DNA of 6,755 nucleotides, taken from assembly GCA_014729455.1 (NCBI GenBank), contig WJJW01000008.1, positions 1 through 6,755 of the forward strand, in the 5' to 3' direction. The notes below the pieces were generated by a model. That model was not told the DNA's origin, ran no database searches, and worked only from the letters and a program-made list of their open reading frames with translations. The stretch is from Candidatus Eiseniibacteriota bacterium (GTDB lineage Bacteria > Eisenbacteria > RBG-16-71-46 > CAIMUX01 > VGJL01). Below, one piece after another: positions 1-6,200 of the stretch; the first letter of the stretch is position 1; every line of letters begins with the position of its first letter. The position numbers and the translations under genes were made by a program.

Positions 1-30
1 GAGCAGGCGTTCGCGGCGGTCGCTTCGGAG

Positions 31-507
31 GTGGCCGCACCGCGTCGCGGCGCGCTGCTCTTCCTCTGTGTGGCCAACTCGGCCCGCAGCCAGATGGCGG
101 AGGGGATCGCCCGGACCCTCGCTCCGCCGGAGCTCGAGATCCATTCCGCCGGTTCCGATCCGGGACGGCTGAACCCGCTCGCCGTCGCCGCGCTCGCCGA
201 GATCGGGATCGACATCTCCGGCCAGAGGGCGAAGGGGATCGATGCCGTGCCGGTCGATCGGATCGATCGCGTCGTCACCCTCTGCGCCGAGGAGGTCTGC
301 CCGGCCTTCCCCCGGCCGGTCGAGAAGCGGCACTGGCCGCTCCCGGACCCGGCGGCGGCGGGGGGAAGCGAGGAGGAGCGGCTCGCCGCGTTCCGCGAGG
401 TTCGGGAGGCGCTGCGCGAGAGGATCGCATCGCTTCTGGCGGAGAGGATGTCGGTCCGTGGAGTCGGTGGAGAGGCTCCTTCCCCGTCGAAGGGCGGGGC
501 GTGCTAA
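31..507 (+). CDS. arsC: Arsenate reductase, thioredoxin-coupled (LMW-PTP fold)
   Basis: Cytoplasmic enzyme that reduces arsenate to arsenite for export, using three cysteines and thioredoxin as final reductant (known for the family). The sequence shows the phosphatase-type P-loop C13-V-A-N-S-A-R19-S20 followed by QMAEG, which is the ArsC version rather than the tyrosine-phosphatase version. It also has a second cysteine pair, C85-AEEV-C90, for the disulfide relay, and the acid loop HWPLPD106P. At 158 residues it is slightly longer than the usual 130-145, the excess being a low-complexity tail after about residue 140. The start is uncertain. GTG at 31 leaves 12 residues before the catalytic Cys, which is normal, but it has no properly spaced ribosome site and the frame is open back to base 1. 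The protein may therefore begin upstream or be fused to another domain. The function call is firm; the start is not. Confidence 0.9.
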   Translation: MAAPRRGALLFLCVANSARSQMAEGIARTLAPPELEIHSAGSDPGRLNPLAVAALAEIGIDISGQRAKGIDAVPVDRIDRVVTLCAEEVCPAFPRPVEKRHWPLPDPAAAGGSEEERLAAFREVREALRERIASLLAERMSVRGVGGEAPSPSKGGAC

Positions 508-531
508 CGTCTGGAGGGCCGGAGCAACCGC

Positions 532-535
532 GGAG
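532..535 (+). promoter_or_regulatory. Ribosome binding site for the nucleotidyltransferase
   Basis: GGAG lies 6 nt before the ATG at 542. It supports that start over upstream in-frame codons, which would extend the protein into the arsC reading region with an Arg/Ser-rich, shadow-like sequence. Confidence 0.55.
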
Positions 536-541
536 TCGAGG

Positions 542-1066
542 ATGGTCGGCGAGATCGAGGAAGTCCTGGAGGCGCTCAATCGCGCGAACGTGCGCTACCT
601 GGTCGTGGGCGGCGTCGCCGTCGTCCTGCACGGCTACCTCCGCACGACCGCCGATCTGGACCTCGTCGTCCAGCTCGAGCGGGAGAACACCCTCCGGGCC
701 ATCGAGGCCTTGACCCGGCTGGGGTACCGGTCGCGCACGCCCGTCGATCCCGCTTCCCTGGCGGACGCCGAAACCCGCGCGCAATGGGTTCGAGAGAAGA
801 ACCTGCGGGTCTTCTCGATGTGGAGTCCATCCCATCCCGGCTTCGAGGTGGACCTCTTCGTCGAAGAGCCGTTCGACTTCGAGGAGGTTTACGGGAGATC
901 GCTACACGTTCCGCTGGAGCGGATCGAAGCGACCGTCGTCGCACTGGACGATCTCGTTGCGATGAAGAAGAGAGCGGGGCGGCCGCTCGATCAGCAGGAT
1001 GTCCAGGCCCTGGATTCGCTCCGGTCGGAGAGCGAGGGGCGGGATGATGACGGCGACCGGTCCTGA
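542..1066 (+). CDS. Small nucleotidyltransferase-fold protein (AbiEii/MNT-like)
   Basis: Predicted cytoplasmic protein of 174 residues with the DNA polymerase beta-type nucleotidyltransferase fold. Visible motifs are V-G23-G24-V-A-x3-H30-G31, then R34-T-T-A-D38-L-D40 (the metal-binding DxD), and a likely third carboxylate D104 in FEVDLF. Near the C-terminus is L-D-D-L-V-A-M-K142-K-R-A-G-R-P-L-D-x2-D153, a block common in short AbiEii/AbiGii-type and related nucleotidyltransferases. Members of this superfamily transfer NMP groups to proteins or RNA; the substrate here cannot be told. It starts 34 nt after arsC and overlaps the next small gene by 23 nt, suggesting co-translation with that gene. 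It is shorter than AbiEii or MenA toxins (about 280-300 residues) and lacks their C-terminal part, so it could be a stand-alone enzyme rather than a toxin. Fold call strong, role uncertain. Confidence 0.8.
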   Translation: MVGEIEEVLEALNRANVRYLVVGGVAVVLHGYLRTTADLDLVVQLERENTLRAIEALTRLGYRSRTPVDPASLADAETRAQWVREKNLRVFSMWSPSHPGFEVDLFVEEPFDFEEVYGRSLHVPLERIEATVVALDDLVAMKKRAGRPLDQQDVQALDSLRSESEGRDDDGDRS

Positions 1067-1253
1067 GCCCGTGAGCCCCCGCGGTGGGTCGACGGGCTTC
1101 GATCGGGGATATGAAGGACACCGCGACCGTCAATCGCGGATCGGTCTCCGCCTGAGCCCGGCCGAACGGCTCCGGTGGCTGGAGCAGACGATGGAGGAGC
1201 TGCGGCGTCTGCTCGGTCGGGCGAAGCGGGGCCGTCCGATCCGTCCGGGATGA
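1044..1253 (+). CDS. Small helical protein paired with the nucleotidyltransferase
   Basis: Encodes 69 residues from ATG 1044; ATG 1047 is equally possible and lies 7 nt from the purine-rich GAGGGG at 1034-1039. The first 30 residues are Gly/Arg/Pro-rich and featureless. Residues about 33-58 contain LRLSPAERLRWLEQTMEELR, a predicted amphipathic helix, followed by a basic tail. From memory, small proteins with an L-[ST]-P-x-E-R-L-x-W-L-E type helix are frequent neighbours of short AbiEii-like nucleotidyltransferases, which fits the 23-nt overlap with the preceding gene. It may bind or restrain that enzyme (inference). No enzymatic motif or membrane segment is seen. Its end faces the convergent minus-strand gene 62 nt away. 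Confidence 0.6.
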   Translation: MMTATGPEPVSPRGGSTGFDRGYEGHRDRQSRIGLRLSPAERLRWLEQTMEELRRLLGRAKRGRPIRPG

Positions 1254-1315
1254 GGAGATCGCCCTGCGCGGGCGGCCTTCCGCATCGGGACGGTCCCGCC
1301 TGGAGGGTGGAGATC

Positions 1316-2593
1316 CTAGTCGATCACGACGAGCTTTCGAGTCGTCGATTCCGCTTCGCTGGATCCCGAGACCGTCAGGCGGACGAAATAGAGCCCGTCG
1401 GCCACCGGGATGCCGGACGCGCCGCGCCGGTCCCAGACGATCGCGTGACGTCCGGCGGGACGCATCTCATCGACGATGGCGCGGACGAGGCGTCCCTGGA
1501 GATCGTGAACCTCGACCCGCGTCCGGGACGGATCCCGCAGGGTGAACTCGATCACGGTGGATCGCGTCGCCGGATTCGGCGTGACCCGGAACCGGGATGA
1601 AGGCGAAGGCGTCGGCTCCACGGCGGACGGAAGCTCCCCGGCGATGGTGAAGTCGTCTCCGAAGATGTAGAGGGCCTGGCCGACCTTCCCGTCCATCTCC
1701 CGGAACGAGAAGCTGGAGAAGCCGGCAGGCCGGGCGTCGATCACGCCGAAGAACTGGTGCCCGCCGGTCAGCTTCCCTCCGCCGATCGGCCCCGCACCGT
1801 CGGTCGAGATCCCGACGTTGGCCCCGTACGTTCCGCTCAGGTATCCGCCGACGGCGTGGAGGCGACCGTTGAGCGACTCCAGCGTCCCGGAGAATCCGTC
1901 CTGGTAGAGGCAATGCTCGGGAGGATCGTCGACGTCGCACTCCGTCGGGGTGCCGGTCGCGTATCCATGCTCCGGGTCGAAGACCGCCCAGACCCCCGAA
2001 TGGGGAGGGCCGGAGGTCGTGGAGATCGGATTGCTCGGGGGCGGGTCCGGGTGATTCGATCGCCACTCGATCCCCTGGCTCACGACGCCCGGCGCGGAGT
2101 CGGGGGTGCGGACATGGCCCCAGACGGCGTCGTCCTCGAACCCCTCATGGAGGGTCGTGTACCCGAGGCCCTGTACCTCCAGCGTGAAGGCGTTCTCGTT
2201 CCAGCAGGTGAAGACGTCGGGCCCCCCTTCGCACGCGGAGAGGATCACGGTCGCTTCATCGGAAACGGAGCCGTACTCGGCCCGATAGACGAACTGGTCG
2301 GTTCCCGGGAAATCGCCGGCGATCTCGTAGGTGAACGATCCGTCCTCGTTGAGCGCGAGCGTTCCGTGCTGAACGTCGCTCACCAGGGATGCGGTCGCTC
2401 CCGACTCTCCGGCGTTCTCGCCGTCGAGGAGGTCGTTGTCGAGCACGCCGTGCGGCTCGACGATGAGCGGCTCGCCGAACGGGATGCCGTACCGATCGTC
2501 GAACGCCTCCAGGATCTGCGACTCCGCCGACTCCATGGCGCCCATCGACAGCACCAGCAAGAATGCGCACGCGGCGGCTCGCGAGCCTCTCAT
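1316..2593 (-). CDS. Secreted cadherin/Ig-like protein with FlgD-type C-terminal domain
   Basis: Protein of 425 residues, not recognised as a named gene. Residues 1 to about 24 form a signal peptide (basic MRGSR, hydrophobic AACAFLLVLSMGA), with likely cleavage near the AES-Q at 23-26. Residues about 33-119 match a bacterial cadherin/Ig-like domain, with the hallmarks GVLDNDLLDG, HGTLALNEDGSFTYE and FPGTDQFVYRAEYG. Such domains usually come in tandem; here there is one. Residues 120-320 are unassigned and contain four cysteines (121, 130, 220, 228) and a beta-rich stretch ending in ALYIFGDDFTIAG, reminiscent of jelly-roll surface modules. A Pro/Ser linker leads to residues 335-425, a FlgD-Ig/T9SS-type domain (TPNP, VHDLQGRLVR, AGRHAIVWD, VADGLYFVRL, terminal KLVV). 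Probably exported and surface-bound or released. The start at 2593 is chosen because it has the signal peptide and a GAGGGGG site 5 nt away; the open frame upstream looks non-coding. Confidence 0.85.
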   Translation of the reverse strand: MRGSRAAACAFLLVLSMGAMESAESQILEAFDDRYGIPFGEPLIVEPHGVLDNDLLDGENAGESGATASLVSDVQHGTLALNEDGSFTYEIAGDFPGTDQFVYRAEYGSVSDEATVILSACEGGPDVFTCWNENAFTLEVQGLGYTTLHEGFEDDAVWGHVRTPDSAPGVVSQGIEWRSNHPDPPPSNPISTTSGPPHSGVWAVFDPEHGYATGTPTECDVDDPPEHCLYQDGFSGTLESLNGRLHAVGGYLSGTYGANVGISTDGAGPIGGGKLTGGHQFFGVIDARPAGFSSFSFREMDGKVGQALYIFGDDFTIAGELPSAVEPTPSPSSRFRVTPNPATRSTVIEFTLRDPSRTRVEVHDLQGRLVRAIVDEMRPAGRHAIVWDRRGASGIPVADGLYFVRLTVSGSSEAESTTRKLVVID

Positions 2594-2598
2594 CGCAT

Positions 2599-2605
2599 CC
2601 CCCTC
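2599..2605 (-). promoter_or_regulatory. Ribosome binding site for the 425-residue secreted protein
   Basis: GAGGGGG on the minus strand, 5 nt before the ATG at 2593. This site and the signal peptide that directly follows decide the start against the longer open frame, which continues upstream to about 2887 through the intergenic region and into the neighbouring gene. Confidence 0.6.
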
Positions 2606-2648
2606 TCGGTGGACACCGTCCCCCTCGGGAGTCGGCAAGACCGTTCGC

Positions 2649-2664
2649 GCCCGGCGGTCCGGGC
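2649..2664 (-). terminator. Possible hairpin after the lipoprotein gene
   Basis: Perfect 6-bp inverted repeat GCCCGG / CCGGGC with a 4-nt loop in the 131-nt gap between the lipoprotein stop and the next minus-strand start. It has no T-tract and lies 60 nt past the stop, so it may be a weak terminator, a leader structure of the downstream gene, or chance in GC-rich DNA. Confidence 0.25.
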
Positions 2665-2724
2665 CGAGCGCTTCGCGGCGTTCGTATGACGGATTGTTGA
2701 GTCTACAGGGCTTCGGGCAACGCT

Positions 2725-3078
2725 TCAAGCTCCCCTTACGACCGTGATGCTGATCGTCCGGCTGTCGGATCCGAACCCGTCGGAGACCACGATCAGGATT
2801 CGGTAGTTGGCGGGCGATCCCGGGGCGATCCACTCTGCGGTGCGCTGGTTCGGACTGGTGATCGTCCCGCCGTCGAGGGCCGACCACGAATAGCGCAAGG
2901 ATTCGCTGTCCGGATCGGTCGCGGTGACCGACAGTGTGGTCGCCGTGCCGGCGGGAACGATGGCGGGGTTGGCCGTCACGCTCTCGATCGTCGGAGGCAC
3001 GCTCGGGGCCACGATCGGATCGTCTTCGCCGCAGCCGGCGGCGAGGGCGAGAATGATCATGAGCAGGTACGGCGCCAT
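2725..3078 (-). CDS. Small lipoprotein with one Ig/PKD-like domain
   Basis: Protein of 117 residues if started at ATG 3078. The N-terminus MAPYLLMIILALAAGC is a hydrophobic signal ending in a lipobox-like A-A-G-C16, so C16 is predicted to be lipidated and the protein anchored to a membrane, with an acidic GEDD stretch right after. Residues about 28-113 form one Ig/PKD-like beta-sandwich domain: PTIESVTANPAIVPAGTATT, TATDPDSESLRYSWS with core W65, and an end of VVSDGFGSDSRTISITV. No catalytic motif is seen; adhesion or a structural role is likely. The start is a choice. AGGAGG lies 9 nt before 3078, the same spacing as in the protease gene. The alternative ATG at 3111 adds 11 residues including Arg-Arg-Arg, a better charged n-region, but has no ribosome site, and two of those Arg codons are the AGG AGG itself. 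The domain call is sound; the function is unknown. Confidence 0.8.
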   Translation of the reverse strand: MAPYLLMIILALAAGCGEDDPIVAPSVPPTIESVTANPAIVPAGTATTLSVTATDPDSESLRYSWSALDGGTITSPNQRTAEWIAPGSPANYRILIVVSDGFGSDSRTISITVVRGA

Positions 3079-3087
3079 CGCGACGAT

Positions 3088-3093
3088 CCTCCT
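3088..3093 (-). promoter_or_regulatory. Strong Shine-Dalgarno deciding the lipoprotein start
   Basis: AGGAGG on the minus strand, 9 nt before the ATG at 3078. Read as coding sequence from the alternative ATG at 3111 it would be two consecutive AGG arginine codons, unusual in a GC-rich gene, which favours its being a ribosome site. Confidence 0.6.
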
Positions 3094-3149
3094 GCGGGAA
3101 CTATAGCGCATCCGCGAACCGTGGGCGCGGCCGCCGCGACCCGTGGCGA

Positions 3150-3180
3150 GACCCCGGCCGCCACGCGGGCGACCGGGGTC
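3150..3180 (-). terminator. Strong GC hairpin downstream of the metalloprotease gene
   Basis: Arms of 13 nt around a 5-nt loop: eight G-C/A-U pairs from GACCCCGG / CCGGGGTC, then one position, then CGCC / GGCG. The ninth position is a G-U wobble in minus-strand RNA but a C-A mismatch in plus-strand RNA, so the fold is better in the direction of the protease transcript. It begins 43 nt past the protease stop and ends 39 nt before the earlier possible lipoprotein start (72 nt before the preferred one). A smaller hairpin, GTTTCC / GGAAAC with a 7-nt loop, sits between it and the stop at 3184-3202. There is no T-run, so termination is inferred from position and strength. Confidence 0.5.
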
Positions 3181-3222
3181 CAGGTTTCCGGCGACGGGAA
3201 ACGCCGCCGCGCTTCGATGACT

Positions 3223-6200
3223 CTACTGCGACCGGATCAGCTTGACCTGCGTCTCGCGGTTCTCCGTGCGCAGCTTGGCGAAGTAGAGTCCTGCGGCGAC
3301 CGCCGCGCCGCCGTCGTCGCTCCCGTCCCATCGGACCATGTGGGTTCCGGCGGACCGATTGCCCGCGACGAGGGTGCGGACCTGCCGCCCGCTGACGTCG
3401 TAGATCGCGAGCTCCGCGCGCCCCTCGCTCGGCAGTGCGTACTCGAGCGTCGCCCCGTCCTGGAACGGGTTCGCCGAAAGCGACCGCAGCGCGAACGTCC
3501 GCTCCACGGTCTCCTCCGCCGAGGCGGCGGCGGGATCGACGACCTTGATCCGGTAGTCGCCGCCGTTGTCGTTCTTGTTGTAGACGAGGAATCCGTACCA
3601 ATCGCCGCGCACGGCGGTGACCGTGATCATCTCGGTTCCGCCGATCCCGTTGTCGTCGGCCGTCGCGACGGCATCCGTCCGGTTTCCGTAGAACGCAGCG
3701 CCTCCGGACGAGAAGAACGCGATGCCGAGATCGAGGTTGCCGCTCAGGTCCTCGACGATGAAACGGATCTCATCATCCGGATCGGCGTGGATGTCGTAGA
3801 TCTCCGCGACGTCACCCGCGGGCCAGTTGGCGTCATAGACGTTGAAGTCTCCGGGAATGAAGTCGAGCTGTTCGCTGCCGCCTTCGACCTCGCAGTCGAT
3901 CGTCCCGGTTCCGGCGGTGCGGCGGAAGCGCGGGTAGACGTTTCCGGTCGCGTTGTGGTTGTAGTCGCCGACCACGTACGTCACCGGATTCGCCGTCTGA
4001 TCGGACACCGCCAGGGTGTTGATCGTGTAGGCGTTGTCGCCGTAGAGCCACGTGCTGGCCGCGTCGCCGGATGTCGGGCGGGTGGCGAAGACGTGCCAGT
4101 ACGGCGTGCTCACGTTGCCGGAGCCCCAGAGGATCTCCTCCGTCTGGCTCACGAGCGCATCCTCGCCCATCGATCGCCGCGGACCCATCCAGACCGAGTA
4201 CAGCCCGTCCGACTCGTCGTTGACGATCTGGATGAAGCCGTACCAATCGTTCGCCGGCGCCGTGTAGCTGAACCACTCCCCGCCGTCTCCCGGCGGCCGG
4301 TAGTTGCCGGCTCCGTCGTAGTCGTTGCGATGGTTGTACCGATCGCCGTCCGCGGAGCTGAACAGGTAGATCCCGGTGTCGAGGGGAGTGTCGAAGTTAT
4401 GGTACTCGCGGAAGAAGTAGTCGGTCCCCCCCGCCAAGAAGCAGTCCCAGACCTTCCCGAGATGCGGGGAGACCCAGTTCGTGGTCGGGAGCGCCCCGGA
4501 GAGGATCTCCGGATCCTGCTCCCACTCGCTGCGGTGCGTGCCGCTTCCGTTGTCCTTGATCACGCGGAAGTAGTCTCGCGAGTAGCTCGGGTTGTAGTCG
4601 ACGGCAAAGAACTCGAGCTCGCCGTTTCCGTAGTCGTCCGAGACCTCCAGCTCTTCAGTGTAGTTCTCATCGGCGAACAGGCGCGAGGTGACGCCTGTGT
4701 CGGACTCGGGTCGCGTACCGACGAAGGCCCAGTAGAAGGAGTTCGGATCGTAGTTGAACAGGCGCAGGTCGTAGGCGGAATTGAACGGCGATTCCTCGGC
4801 CAATGTGACCGCGCCGGGACCGATCTGGATGGTGAAGCTCCCGTCGACCGTGGTATTCGCCCAGACGACCAGACCGTAGACGTCGTCTTCCGGCACCGTG
4901 TAGGTGTACGTCTCGGAGCCGCCGGGCCCGAAGCTGTCGCGCGCCCACTGCGCTCCGGCGCGTCCGGAGTAGTAGGCCTCCCCGTTGGACTTGAAGAGCG
5001 TCATTCCGAGGTCGACGCCGGAAGACGGGTCCAGATCGAAGGTCACTTCCTCTCCGGCGAAGAGCGGGACGTCCCAGACGCGCACGTTGTTGTAGTCGTA
5101 CCAGACGCCGTTGCGCTCGATCCCGTCGGCGTAGAGCATCCCGCTCCCGCTCTCCCAGGTGAGGTTGTAGTTGTCGTTGTTTCCGGTGTAGCGGCGGACC
5201 TCGATGTGCTCCTGGCCGATCCGGCTGTGGTTGTAGTCGCCGACGACGAAGTCCATGGACGAGCCACCGTACGTCGAGCTGGTGTACTCGTAGTTATGGT
5301 TGTTGTCGCCGAACATGTAGAGGTCGTAGTCGGCGCCGTCCGGGCTCCGCAGTCCGATGACGGCCCAGCTCGTCCACCGCTGGCTGACCGACATCCCGTG
5401 GCCGGTGTTGCTCCAGGAGAACCAGCCGTTGTGGTAGAGCGGATAGATATTGACGAAGTCGTTGCCCATCACGCGTCGCTTGCACACATCGATCGGTCCC
5501 TGGCCGTTGTTGTCGACCCAGCCCCAGTGATCGAGTGTGTAGTCGCAGATGTTGTCGAACGTGTTGTTGATCATCAAGCAGTCGACGTCGGAAGGGCACT
5601 CGCTGAGCTGGCAGTTGCCGTTGTCGACGACGCTCTCGAGATACCAGCTCTGACAATCGTCGCAGTCGATCCCGCCGTTGCACTCGCCGCCCTCGACGTA
5701 CTCGTCGCAAGCGCCGTAGAGGTGTCCCCACTCGTGCGCCCATGTCGCTGCGCTGCTGTTGGTGTAGAGATAGGTCCGGGCGTTTCCGTAGGAGGCCCAG
5801 CCTCGTCCGCCGACTTTCGGCTGGAAGCAGGCGAGGACGTTGTCCCACCCGCCGTTCCAGCTTTGCAGGTAGAGGGTCATGTCGTCGACGCGGGTGCCGT
5901 CTCCATCTCCGTCGCTGAATCCGATGTCGGCCAGAGCGTCGTCGACGACGCTGTTGTTCATTCCGCTGTAGTCGATCTCGTAATCGACCGTCGCCTCGTA
6001 GAACCAGTATCCCTCGCTGCCGGGAAAGTCGTAGCTGACGTTGGCGACGGTCGGGGCGCGTTCGATGTAGTAGTCCTTGGCGACCCGCGCCTTCGCGCCG
6101 GCGTCGTCGCGCTCGGCCTCGGTCCAGGTCCCGGCGTCGTGGTTGATGAAGATGTGGATGATCAGCGTCGATCCGCGGTTGTAGTGGGCGGTGTCGTTGT

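Noticed and set aside
275..835. Minus-strand open frame across arsC and the nucleotidyltransferase
   Set aside because: It is Pro/Arg/Gly-rich and without motifs, and it covers two well-supported plus-strand genes, so it is a shadow.
1286..1298. CGGGA-CGG-TCCCG hairpin between the convergent genes as a bidirectional terminator
   Set aside because: The stem is only 5 bp with a triloop and no T-run on either side; such small repeats are common by chance in GC-rich sequence.
1757..2689. Long plus-strand open frame antisense to the 425-residue secreted protein
   Set aside because: It lies opposite a gene with clear signal peptide and domains, has a biased Arg/Gly/Val/Asp composition and no recognisable motif. 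Long antisense frames are expected in GC-rich DNA.
2685..2724. AT-richer patch with TTGCCC and AACAAT spaced 16 nt as a promoter for the 425-residue protein
   Set aside because: Each box matches consensus at only four of six positions, and promoter consensus in this lineage is unknown.
2594..2887. N-terminal extension of the 425-residue protein to a start near 2887
   Set aside because: The extension runs through the intergenic region and overlaps the lipoprotein gene, is Arg-rich, and would bury the signal peptide internally.
3096..3105. TATAGT-like -10 box on the minus strand before the lipoprotein gene
   Set aside because: There is no matching -35, and transcription from it would begin essentially at the ribosome site, leaving no leader.
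5870..5912. Dockerin or full EF-hand at the DGDGDG stretch of the protease
   Set aside because: The Asp spacing fits a calcium loop only in part: the residue at loop position 12 is Met, not Asp or Glu, and there is no second repeat. It is kept only as a possible calcium-binding loop.
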